Source of the DNA: Sorghum bicolor | Taxonomy: Eukaryota; Streptophyta; Magnoliopsida; Poales; Poaceae | DNA length: 64,000 bases | NCBI RefSeq assembly: GCF_000003195.3 | Contig: NC_012870.2 | Span: 37,230,377-37,294,376 of the forward strand | Direction: 5' to 3' | Shown here: positions 45,752-55,825 of the stretch, piece after piece | Layout of the letters: every line of letters begins with the position of its first letter | How positions within the stretch are numbered: position 1 is the stretch's first letter | The notes under the pieces: model-generated | The model's database searches: none | Told to the model about the DNA's origin: nothing | Seen by the model: the letters and a program-made list of their open reading frames with translations, nothing else | Position numbers and translations under genes: made by a program

Positions 45752-47710
45752 GGGGTAGAATCGACGTAGCTGTTCGAAGTTCCACGCATTGGTGAAGACC
45801 GCCCCCTTCTCGTCCGCTAACTTGTACGTTCCTGGCTTCAAAACCTCGGCCACCACGTACGGGCCTTCCCAAGGCGGAGTCAGCTTGTGGCGTCCTTGAT
45901 TGCTTTGCTGTCATCGCAGGACAAGGTCACCCACGTTTAAGTCCCTCTTTCATACGGGTTTGTCGTGGTAGCGTCGAAGCTTTTGCTGGTATCTAGCAAC
46001 ATTGAGGAGGGCCATGTCTCGAGCCTCCTCCAGCTGGTCGACCGCGTTCTCTTGAGTTTCCTTATTCGACTGCTCGTTGTATGCCTTGAGTCGAGGAGAT
46101 CCATACTCGAGGTCCGTTGGGAGCACGGCCTCAGAGCCATAGACCATGAAGAATGGGGTGTATTTGGTGGCCCTACTCAGTGTTGTCCTTAGACTCCATA
46201 GGACCGAGGAAAGCTCTTCGACCCACTTCTTTCCGAACTTCTTCAAGCGATTGTAGATCCTTGGTTTGAGCCCCTGCAAAATCATGCCGTTGGCGCGCTC
46301 GACCTGGCCGTTAGTTCGAGTATGGGCCACTGCAGACCAGTTCACATGGATGTGATGCTGATCGCAGAAGTCAAAGAACTTTCTACCGGTGAACTGGGTG
46401 CCGTTGTCGGTGATGATTACGTTGGGGATTCCAAACCGATGTATGATGTCGGTGAAGAAAAGGACGGCTTGCTCGGAGTGGATGTTGGTGATGGGTCGAG
46501 CCTCGATCCATTTGGAGAACTTGTCGATGGCTACCAACAAGTGGGTGCACCCACCTTTCGCCTTTTGCAGGGGCCCCACTAAGTCGAGCCCCCACACCGC
46601 AAACGGCCACGTGATGGGGATCATCTGAAGAGCGTGGGCAGGTAGATGCGTTTGTTTGGCGTAGAACTGGCACCCATGACATGAGCGTACGAGCTCGATG
46701 GCATCTGCTACGGCCGTTGGCCAGTAGAAACCTTGTCGGAAGGCGTTCCCTACGAGGGTCCGTGGAGCAGCATGGTGGCCGCAAGCCCCCGAGTGTAGGT
46801 CCTCGAGGAGTTTTCGGCCTTCTTCCACGGTGATGCAACGCTGTAAGACCCCCGCCGGGCTTCGTCGATATAGCTCGTTGCCCTCGCCATAGATCACATA
46901 TGACTTGGCCCGTCGAGCGATACGGCGGGCTTCAGATCGATCTTCTGGCAGCTCGCAGCGGATTAGGCAGTCGAGGAACGGTGTGCGCCAGTCGAACGGT
47001 CGGCCGGGCCGCCGTTCTACCTCCATCACCTCAGCTGCCATCAATAGTGCGTTGACGGTGTCGGTTGGCTGGGCGGGAGCGGCATCGACGTCAGCCCCCA
47101 AGCCCAAGTTGACAGATGGCTCGTGAAGATCTCTCGAGAACGCGTCAGGCGGTACCGTGCCTCGGGTCGATTGGATCTTGGCGAGTTTGTCTGGGCCATT
47201 GGTCTCTCCACATACCCGCTGGACCATTGGTCTGTCCACATACGTCTGGGCGTTTGGGCATATTGTTCTGGCGAGCGACGCCGCGGCGTTGTCCAATCCG
47301 AATGGCAGTGCCCTTCTTGGAGTGAACAACACGTGTGGAAGTAGCTTAGCAGCGGTGGGGGAGGGCGCGCAAAACACGTCCCCTCCCGTCGTCGTGCGGT
47401 GTTGAGCCGTCGTGCCCATGGTTCCGGCACATGGTGCTGCCGGCTCGTGGCCCACCTCCTGCCTCGCACGAGTTGTCGGTCGTGATGAAGCAGAGTGGCT
47501 GCGGTGGTGCTGTCCGCGCCTCTTCTTGGGCGGGGAGGCGTGGTGACGAGGGCGTCTCGGGGCCCTCAACCGTGCTGGTGCAACGCGGACTCCTCCTGGT
47601 CCTTTGACTGAGAGCAAGATCATGTCGTAGCCGGAGCCCGTAGACATGAACTCGAGACTCCCAAACCAAATCATCGTGGAGCGCGGAATCGGCGAGGCGA
47701 GAGCAGCCAT
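45752..47710 (-). CDS. X fused ORF: N-terminal Gag-region peptide joined to integrase
   Basis: Starts at the ATG at 47710 (MAALASPIPRSTMIWFG), just after the primer site, and runs open to 45950. The first 180 residues are Arg/Ala/Pro-rich and unrecognised, presumably the N-terminus of the family's Gag. Near 47170 it joins to the end of RNase H (KLAKIQSTRGTVPPDAF). The integrase follows intact: HHCC finger (HSGACGHH...CHGCQFYAK), core acids in GLDLVGP, ITDNGTQF and VERANG, and the C-terminal SH3-like region, after a TGA at about 45948 and another near 45912. An intact integrase core without RT is unusual for a deletion derivative. Whether the fused product is ever made is unknown. Confidence 0.85.
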
Positions 47711-47748
47711 CTGGAAAGGAGTGGGAAATCGATGAAAAACACGCAGGA

Positions 47749-47767
47749 CCCCTACCTGGCGCGCCAA
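47749..47767 (-). other. X primer-binding site
   Basis: On the minus strand TTGGCGCGCCAGGTAGGGG lies one base from the LTR. The cognate tRNA was not assigned. The T2 site (TTGGCACGCCCAGTGGGAC) has a similar start. Confidence 0.75.
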
Positions 47768-47768
47768 C

Positions 47769-48800
47769 TGTCGGTGTTTTCCCCGCGGGGGGTCACACCA
47801 ACGGGTAAATTTGTATGTGTGCTCCCTTTCCCAGATGGTGATGCAAGAAGACATAGAGATTTATCCTGGTTCGGGCAAGAGAAGGCCCTACGTCCAACGG
47901 GGGAGGGGAGTTTGTATTATCTTGCACCTAAGTGCTTGTACAGGGGCGAATACAAGCGTGGTATGGTGTATGGGAGTTCTACCGCGTATGGGTGAAGTGT
48001 TTTCTATCTATTCCCGGGTCATCCCTTTTATAGCACCAAGGAGAGACCCAGGGTACATGTATAGGTGTCAGAGTAGGGGTCGATAGAAGCATGGAGCGCT
48101 GACCTACTCGAGGCCTCCGTACCGGCGTGACCTCGAGCCGTCCCGTCTTAGTAGCCCGGTGATGATTACGCGTGCCCCTGTAACCTTCCCCGCGTGCCGT
48201 CTTGGGCTGGTTTACCGGTCGCACGCCTGTACGATATGGCGGCAAACCCAGCGGAGTGGTTACGGTGTTGTCAGTCGACGCCTAGCTCGTCCCCATCAAG
48301 TAGATGCCTCTGGTCGGGGGTCGGATGCCGTGTAATGCCCTAATGTCCGGAGCGCTGACCTTGGTTCTCTCGAGGGGGTTCCGATTAGACGTTCCATCCT
48401 TGTTTCCCGCACCCTGACACGCCCTGGGTCGTTTGGTGGGGAAGGCTGCAAAAAGAACGACGGGATGGATGCCTGTTCCCCATCATGCTTCCCGTGCCAG
48501 TGTGTTAGGTGGGGAAGCGTCTGGCGCATTAAATGCCCCAGCTCTCGTGCGCGTGTCAGGCGGCGGGCGGCGTCCTTGCGCTCGACGCTTTCTGATTCGC
48601 TCGAGCCTGTTTTCGTATTCGACGGTAGCTGGCGCTCGACCCCTAATCGATTCGCTCGACGCTGTTTCCGTCTTCGAGGCTACAGCCGTCGACGACCGTA
48701 TATATATATGACCAGAGCGCCGAGTCGGGACCCTCGACCTGCGTACGGGTAATCTTGTTATGCACGTCGGTGAGGGTACCCCTTACTGATACCCTCGACA
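47769..48800 (-). repeat. X 5' LTR (1032 bp)
   Basis: Matches 41726-42759 with a few percent differences, mostly transitions. TATA box on the minus strand at 48026-48032. The element ends in CCCTCGACA, then ctaag (48801-48805), the right target duplication. Confidence 0.93.
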
Positions 48801-48805
48801 CTAAG

Positions 48806-49720
48806 ATTCTGCTGAGGCCTCTGTGGAAAGACTAACTGCCCTGTCCATCCACTGATAGCATTCATCGGCATAGGCCCTACCGATGACTGGTAATTGGGCA
48901 TCATCATTGAATTGACATACCCTAGCTATGTCATAAACCTCTGTTGCGTCGGCATTAAATCTGTCGATGCGTTAGGCATCTGGAACGTTGGAGCTTGAGA
49001 ATTCCTAGTGTAAGGTCTTGCAGTAGTAGTTGTAGTATACCGGGGACTCTGATTCATCGGTGGATTTGGAGGTGCTGATGCCATAGGAGCCTTGCCTATC
49101 AAGTCAGCCACTTGAGATGTATCAGGAGTCTTCAACATCATCTCTGGGGGCATACCGTAACCCCACCAGTTGGGAGGAACAGATCCCAACATTGCCGATG
49201 CCAATAGATCTATGGCAAGCTTAATTTGCTCATCTGATGTTGATGGACTGGTCGTCATCGGCGTAGATTGCGCATTAGTGATCCCTAATGTGCTTGGAGA
49301 AGTAGTAGTTTTCGTGCTTGCAGTGGCCGTAGTAGCCGATGGAGCTGTGACCACTGGTGATCCTGGTTGATGATAGGCAAGGCCCATGTAATTTGGTGCC
49401 AATTGTCCTTCCTTAAAAGTTCTAGCCACAGCATTGAAAACCGTGTTGGATAGCACACCAGCTTGATTAATCAAGGCACGGTTAATAGCATTGTCAACCA
49501 TGTCTTGAAGTTTACCAGGATTGGCTTCAAATGTAATCTGCCGAGGTTCCGACAATGCTTCCTTCTGGATCACCTCGCCACTCCTGTTGATGCTGAAGGA
49601 TTTCAAACATTGCTGCTTGTAGTCCTCCGTGGCTTTTGCAATAGCTTGCTTCTGCTCATCTCTGAGATTGGCTTCCATCACAGGGATGACGTTCTCCAAG
49701 TCAAACTCAGTATTTGCCAT
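48806..49720 (-). pseudogene. T2 gag, N-terminal part
   Basis: Open from the ATG at 49720 (MANTEFDLENVIPVMEANLR) to a stop at 48926-48928, and continuing out of frame to the X insertion. The first 60 residues are helical and charged. Then comes a Thr/Ser/Pro-rich low-complexity stretch (TATASTKTTTSPS). No catalytic motif. It lies 46 bp inside the LTR end, so the start codon choice is straightforward. It belongs with 39798-41725 as one gag interrupted by X. Confidence 0.8.
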
Positions 49721-49741
49721 GTTGATCTTGATCTTGAATCT

Positions 49742-49760
49742 GTCCCACTGGGCGTGCCAA
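49742..49760 (-). other. T2 primer-binding site
   Basis: On the minus strand TTGGCACGCCCAGTGGGAC follows the LTR end after a short gap. The tRNA was not assigned. Confidence 0.7.
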
Positions 49761-49766
49761 AAGATG

Positions 49767-50497
49767 TGTTGATGGAAAACTGATCTGCAAAAACAAAGGG
49801 CTAATACCTGATTTAAACGTTAAGGCGTGCCAGCCGATTTGACCTTACAATCGACAAAGGTGGTAACTCGACCACTTTGGTCCCGATAACAGCGATGCGC
49901 CCGGATGTCATGGCCAGGAGGTGATCACGCAGAACTTGAGAACACGTCGAGCTTAAGTCGACGAATTCCTAAGAACTCGTAATAAAAAGAAAATATGACG
50001 AAGTCGTCGAAAAAAGTAGATGCTGGAATATGAGTAAAAACTTTTGTTTGATTGATTGATAGATAGATTCATTACATTGCCCTAGGGTCTATATTTATAC
50101 CCTGTCCGAAGAGCTACAACCAGACACAACTAGGACTCGAATTCCAAACTAAACGGAACCCGTACACAAAACGAATTCTAATAACTAAGAAAAACATAAA
50201 ACTACCCCCTTATAACCGATCGGGGCACCGCCACAGATCAATTGGCAATCTCCACGCTTTCCTTCAGGGTCATCGGCAGACCTCCTGATGTGGCCATCGG
50301 CAAACACTAATACTGAACATCGGCACGAACACGTCACCACCTCTGGACTTAGTCACATTCAATTGTCTCTTCATCGGCAACCACCTTTATCGACAACTTC
50401 CCTACAGACTAGTTACCATTGCTTCATCTGCCGATCTATACTTTACTAATCCCCACGTACGTGTCAAAAGATACGTGTCCAAAAAATGGTGTCAACA
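49767..50497 (-). repeat. T2 5' LTR (731 bp)
   Basis: On the minus strand TGTTGACACC... to ...CCATCAACA. It matches the split T1 LTR. TATAAATA on the minus strand at 50092-50099. It contains about seven GCCGAT/ATCGGC words. Confidence 0.9.
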
Positions 50498-51321
50498 CAT
50501 AGCCACTTTATTTATTTATTAAACACACTAAACAAAAGATATATATATATATATAAGCACAAAATCTTTATTTGGTTTTTCATAGTTATGTATATTATAT
50601 TTTAATATAGTATAAGTATAAAGATAGAAATACTTAGCGAGATAAATGGGGGTGCTCTCCCCCAAGCTGAATTTTGACGTAATTTATTCTGATGTAGCTA
50701 GCAGGTGGCAGAGGTGTATTTGAAAGTCAACAGTACCCTGACAGCAATTAGAATGTCCTCCATCTGCTAGTCTTCTTGATCCTTAAATTCTGTGGAGCTC
50801 AAATAGACAACAAAGCTTCGTGGAACTGATTAAGTGTTAGCATAAATATCTAGCCTTTATCATGTTGAGTCTCCTCAATAAATGTTACTCTCTATTTTTA
50901 TATTTTCGTTTTATAAAGAAGAAAAATATTTATTTTATTTTTATGCCACCACAGTGAATGTACTTATGGGTTTCATGCCACTCGTATACTCACATGGGGC
51001 TTACTATTTTTTATCATTTTTATTATCTTTTTAGGATAGTATGAATATGATTAACTAAGTAAACAATTTTAAATATTTGAAAGGGAAAGGATAACTACCA
51101 AGTTTACCTCTTGGCAAGGCGTTTGGTGTTTTTAAGTCCTCCGAACGGGACTCTCCATTTTCTAGTTGTCCTGGAATTCGTTGGGTGGTGTAGTCGGTGC
51201 TTCCGGTAGCGCCTCTTCTTCATGTATAGTCATCTTCTCTCTCCACACCTGACTTGGTGATACGGTCTCCTCAGGATAGTTCCGTTTAAGCTGCATGTCT
51301 TCTGATCTTACTACTTCTCCT
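50498..51321 (-). mobile_element. Z2 piece 1: non-coding region of a Z1-family element
   Basis: Reverse complement of the Z1 segment from about 20935 to about 21764, colinear with small indels. It includes the end of the protease tail, the GGGGGAGAGCACCCCCATT hairpin-like block (near 50648) and an (AT)n run. T2 borders it on the left and C2 on the right, with target site ctcct at 51317-51321. Confidence 0.85.
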
Positions 51322-52908
51322 TGAAAGGATCTAATTGGCCTAGAGGGAGGGGGTGAATAGGCGTATCTTAAAACCTGAAACTCAAAAACTCAAGTTGCGG
51401 AAGTCAAATGCCTGTCGGTACCACCGACATTTTGGGCCGGTACTACTGGTGTCACACAGCCAGTACTACCGACGCAAACTGCTGGTACTACCGACTCCCT
51501 AAGACAGCTACGAAATCAGAGTGTAAAGGGCTTAGATTTCAGATCTGAGTTTTACCGCACTTTCCTAGGTGTAGGGGGAGATGTTGTTGAAGTCTCCTTA
51601 GCTTAGTCCTTCTCCACACCGTAGATCGACCTTCGTTTACCTGTCGAAAAGTGGAGAAGTGATAGGAACACAAAGAACACAAACAAGGGTAGTCGAAGCT
51701 ACCTCCACAGCAAGACAAGGTATTTTTCCCAAGGTTCGGCAATCTCCACTAAGGAGTTCCTACGTCCCCGTTGTTGAGGTGACCACGAAGGTCTGACCAC
51801 TTAGGTCTCCTCCTCAAGCAACCACAAAGGTTGGCTTGATGTTTCCACTAAGAATCAAGGGGTAATACAAACACTTCGGGGTGCCCTCACAAATGAGTCA
51901 ACACGGGCAACCACGAAGAACGCCTAGCCGGCTAGGGTTCCAAGAACCCAAGAGTAACAAACTAAAACAAAACCGGCAAGACGAGGAACGGAGTGCTCAA
52001 GTCACAGATCGAAGCTCCCAACTCTCTAATCTCACTTCTATAGCTCGAATCTCTCAAGAAATGAAGTCTAGGAGCAAGAGGGAGAGAGAGTGGGTGAGCC
52101 AAAGCTTGGAGACTGTTTTCTCAGATGTGGAGTAGCTAGAATGAGCAAGCCAACGGTTAGAAATGAGGAGAGAGCTATTTATACAAAAGACCAGAACACT
52201 GGTCGGTACTACCGGTGCAACCACCGGTACCACCGGCGTTCCCAGATCTAAATGTGAGAAGGCTGAGGAGGATGCGAGAAAAATGCCTACCGGTACTACC
52301 GGCCTTGGGTCGGGACCACCGGCCAGCGCCGGTGCCACTGGTGAAAGGCCGGTACCACCGGCTGTGCAAAATCTCGCAAAACAGTAGTTCTGCGAGAATT
52401 TGGCCTACCGGTACTACCGGCGTTTCACCGGTACCACCGGCGGTAGCCGGTACCACCGGTCAAAGCCCGGTACTACCGGTAGTTCATTTTCTCGCAAAAC
52501 TCAGGAGTAGAACTGGCACTGCCGGTACCACCGGCCCTGAGGGCCTGTACTACCGGCTCACCCTGACAGAGAAGAAACTTCCCAGAAGATCGTGCGTGCA
52601 AGTGTGTCTCTCGAGCGCCAAACCTAAGTTGACCTGAGCACCTTTACCCTCATCTTACCGACTCTATTTGCATCCCTCTCGATATTGCGGTGTTTCCTAT
52701 AACTCAAACAAGAAATAAAACTAAGTAGCTTCTTGAGTTGAAACGTCGCTCAAATGAAGAAATTTTGGGGTTGCTGTGATTCACCAAATGTGTATGTTTG
52801 ATTCCATCAAAGAACTAACACCTGTAGATTACACTTGATAGACATGTTAGTTCCTAATTTGATTGTCATTAACTATCAAAACCCACACCGGGGGCGAATG
52901 CACTTACA
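51322..52908 (-). repeat. C2 3' LTR (1587 bp)
   Basis: Plus-strand TGAAAGGATC... to ...GAATGCACTTACA. TATAAATA on the minus strand at 52176-52183. It is longer than the right LTR chiefly by one 19-bp unit in the CCGGTACCACCGG array (about 52437-52456). Confidence 0.94.
52202..52557. repeat. CCGGTACYACCGG motif array, C2 left LTR
   Basis: About fifteen copies of CCGGTACCACCGG, CCGGTACTACCGG or half-forms within 355 bp, beginning about 20 bp upstream of the TATA box in element orientation. A smaller cluster with GACA/GACG endings lies near 51415-51500. The right LTR has the same array at about 62134-62470. Confidence 0.9.
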
Positions 52909-52924
52909 AACTCCCCCTTTTTGG
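52909..52924 (-). other. C2 polypurine tract
   Basis: CCAAAAAGGGGGAGTT-type purine run on the minus strand, directly against the 3' LTR. It is almost identical to the C1 tract. Confidence 0.87.
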
Positions 52925-53637
52925 TAATTGATGATAACCAACTTAGGCTTATAAAAGATTGAAAGAAGTAGGGCTTTTGAATTCCAAAAATTATGTTAGG
53001 CTCCCCCTTAATGTATGCATTGCATTGGAATTTCAAATCTTGATTAATATCAAGATGGCATACATTAAGATCAAGCTCCCCCTAAATTTTGCAATCCATG
53101 GGGTGCCTAAAGGAGTGTGTGTGTGACAAGAAATAAACCGTGATGCGTATGATAGGATATATCAGAAATAGTGAAAGAAGAAATTGAATGATTATGCAAG
53201 GGCTCAAGAGCTCATAATAACCATTCAAAAAAACAACACTGCATCAACAAGGATCCAAAAAAGCTAACACAAGCAATATATAATAAAGAAATAAAAGTGT
53301 TTAGCTTACAATCAACCATCACACAACGTAGTTCTTGTTCACCACACATAGTTCACCACTTAGAAAGGTTTAAGACGGCACCAACAACTAACTTATTACA
53401 TCAAAGATAAGCCTAACACTCCCCCTTTGGCAGCAAGTGCCAAAAAGGGTAGGCTGCGACAAAGAGTTAGATGGACCACTCGTCATCATCACCAAGGTCG
53501 TCGTCGTTGTCGTTGCTGTAGTCGATGAAGGTACGCAGCGGCCCCTTACCATGAGGATCAGCGGAGGTGGACTGCTCGTGAGGAGGTGCAGCAGAGGCAG
53601 AGGCCCTAGTGACATCATCCGTAGCTCCAAAGATATC
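52925..53637 (-). other. C2 3' non-coding region
   Basis: About 700 bp of AT-rich sequence between the extra ORF and the polypurine tract, with 'ctccccct' runs like those in C1. No domain recognised. Confidence 0.7.
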
Positions 53638-55316
53638 CTAATAAGCAAAGCCAGCCTCGGTGTCCTCCATGGAGAAGCCAGCAGGAATCCCACCACCATA
53701 GAAAGGATCAAAGGCGGAGGGTGGTGGAGGATCCTGCTGCTCCTCAGCCTCATCAGCAGAAGTCCGATGCATGTTATCATATTCAGCATAGGGGTCCTGG
53801 AACTCACGAAGAGGAGAGGATGGAGGAAGAGCTGCCTTCTCCTCAAGACAACGGAGACGCTGATCGGTCTTCTTCTGGCAATAGCAAAAGTAGGAGAAGA
53901 ACCGCTGCAGCGCATGACGAGTAGGACTGCGGCGACCACGAGGGACAGCTTCCCTTTGAGCACCATCAGCACCAGCAGGAGTAGCAGCGCCAGCAGGAGT
54001 GGCAGCACCAGGAGTAGCAGCCCCAGGAATAGCAGCCCCAGGAGTAGTAGCACCAGCAGGACTAAGAGGAGGAGCATGAGGGGCACCCAAGTGCTTGGCA
54101 CGAACCGGAGCATGAACGCATGGGTGCGAGAACTGCATGCCAGCAACTTGCTCAATAATATGCATCAGATAAGGAGCATAGGGCAAGTACTTGTGAGGAT
54201 CCACGGATGCATCAACAATCTTGTTCCACATAAAATCTGAGACACCAAAGCACCACCATTAGCACCAAAGCGAGCCAATATCTTAGGAGCATCTTGACGA
54301 TGGTGAATGGAATCTCCAAACTTGGGGTCAATGGTGTAGCGGATCAGGTTGTTCAGCACATAGAAGTAAGGCTTCATCTGAGTGGTCTTAAAATCTGGAT
54401 GGGCTCCTGGCTTGTACATTTCAGCAGCATCAAGATCAGCCTCAGATATCCCCTCAGCAAAGATGGTAGACAGGCGGGGTGCATCTCGATCCATATAATC
54501 AAAACCAAGCAAGCGAGAGAATGTGATAAAGTCAAGGCGATAATGAACACCTTGAGTCATCCAATGCAGCACCCTAGAAGCTTGATCGACCCATAGTGTA
54601 GCCCAAAACTAGAAGATGATCTCGTCATTCCAATTTTTCTCAAGAGTCATAAGAGGAAGGATGCGCCATTCTTCAAGCCTGTTAATCAAAGCATTGACCT
54701 CCGGATGATTGAATTCTTGCAAGGACTTGAGGACCACATACTTGTGCTGAAAAAGTGGACCATTCTTGGTGACTTTGCTAGCCTTGTAGAGGACGGACTC
54801 ATAAAAGTCATTGTGAAACTGAGACCAAAACCGCTCCTCAACTCCCTCAAACTTGATGAACTTGTACGGGTTCTCGCTGCGCTGATGTCTTAAGTCCACA
54901 AGACGCTTCTTGTAATCAATACCAAGCCGGGGCAGCGTACCAGAGGGAATGGAAGGCCTCCGGACATGGGCATTAAACTGAGGATGCCATGAGAGAGTCC
55001 GACGAGCACCAACCTCACTGAGATGCAGAGGCGAGCGATGAAGGACATTGGGGTCCATGGCTCTGCCTTCCTCTTGCATAGGATCAGGCACGGCTTGGCT
55101 TCGAACTCTGGCCTGGTGAGAAGGGGGCGGACACGGGACGGAGTGGGTGTGAAGAGGGGCAGGAATGCCCTCATCACCGGCGGAAGCATCAGCCGCACCC
55201 GAACCACGGGAAGGGGTCCCACGGCCACGCACTGCCCGGTCCGCAGAGCGACCACCGGCGTCACTAGAGCGAGGACGAGCTCCACGGGGAGGGTTCTTGC
55301 GCTTGGCGGAATCCAT
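53638..55316 (-). pseudogene. C2 extra ORF downstream of pol (plant retrotransposon accessory protein)
   Basis: Same strand as pol. Begins MDSAKRKNPPRGARPRS near 55316 with an Arg/Pro/Ser-rich leader, then a globular region (RFWSQFHNDFYESVLYK, LQEFNHPEVNALINRLEEW, LHWMTQGVHYRL, FSRLLGFDYMDRD). I associate these motifs with ORFs common in grass retrotransposons and reminiscent of Athila ORF1 / 'putative plant transposon protein' families; the family name is uncertain. A TAG at 54609-54611 and a frameshift near 54235 break it. The last part (53638-54231) has a GAATP-type tandem repeat, a Gln/Lys stretch and an acidic tail. It sits where SIRE elements carry an env-like ORF, but no signal peptide or membrane anchor is visible. 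Confidence 0.65.
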
Positions 55317-55825
55317 GCTGCAACACCACAAAGAGGGGCAGCAAGAGAAAGTTATAAGACCATACTAGAATGCAGCAAGAGATCGATCAAGGCGATGGGA
55401 GGAACTGCCTTGCTCAAAGGGGCCGGTACCACCGGCCCTAGGGCCGGTACCACCGGTGGCACAGTAGAGCAAGGGAATCACCTCCAATCGACCAAATCGA
55501 CCAAGGGAAAAGCGCATAAAGCATTCTAGAGGCAAGAACACACTAAGATAAGGAAAGGAGTGCGAGGAAACGGCCTAAAATTAGGTACATTGGGAGATTG
55601 GGCAACTTCCAAATATACCTTGCTTCACGGAGAAAAGTGGCCGAATCCAAGCAAACCCACGGGTCTTGGAGTCTACCAAGAGCCTCCACGCATCCCTCAC
55701 GGCCGGGGCAAGTTCCTCCTCAAAGATCGGGCGAAGAAGATGGAGGAGCCGAGAGATCGGGGCAAGGGAAGCGCCACCGCCGCATACTCGGCTTTAGCGG
55801 TGGAAAGGGCAATGGAGTTTTGTTT
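55317..55825 (-). other. C2 spacer between truncated RNase H and the extra ORF
   Basis: About 500 bp that reads like a leader: GC-rich start, then mixed sequence, with two CCGGTACCACCGG-type words at 55426-55458 like those in the LTR. The RNase H frame runs into it without homology ([13 protein letters not shown]). Confidence 0.6.

Larger units (their letters stand above)
41726..48800 (-). mobile_element. X: internally deleted Tat-like Gypsy element, complete ends
   Basis: A 7.1-kb minus-strand element with both LTRs (41726-42759 and 47769-48800), primer site, polypurine tract and near-matching target duplication. The interior joins the N-terminal coding region straight to the end of RNase H, so most of gag and all protease and RT are missing. 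A second deletion removes most of the PF04195 domain from its antisense gene. Integrase is still open. Same family as Y. Confidence 0.9.
35109..50497 (-). mobile_element. T2: Tat-like Gypsy element, split by X, 3' end lost under Y
   Basis: Minus-strand element of the T1 family. From its 5' end it has LTR 49767-50497, primer site, gag (49720-48926, then X, then 41725 to about 39800), protease, RT, two RNase H-like regions, integrase, and a plus-strand coiled-coil fragment of the antisense gene that Y has cut. It entered Z2 at a site equivalent to about 21764 in Z1, as shown by the CATAGCCACTTTATTTATT continuation at 50498. GCCGAT/ATCGGC words are abundant throughout. Confidence 0.88.

Noticed and set aside
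52163..52637. Pro/Thr/Gly-rich ORFs in the C2 LTRs (also 62146-62468)
   Set aside because: Read-through of CCGGTACYACCGG repeats in several frames. The repetitive peptide is a by-product of the array.
53388..54240. Opposite-strand ORFs (255 and 267 codons) over the C2 accessory ORF
   Set aside because: Low-complexity Leu/Ser or Arg/Ser translations in alternative frames of the repeat-rich C-terminus.
53638..55316. Envelope-like gene of C2
   Set aside because: Right position for a SIRE env-like ORF, but no signal peptide, transmembrane helix or cysteine pattern is visible, and its motifs match other plant retrotransposon ORFs better.
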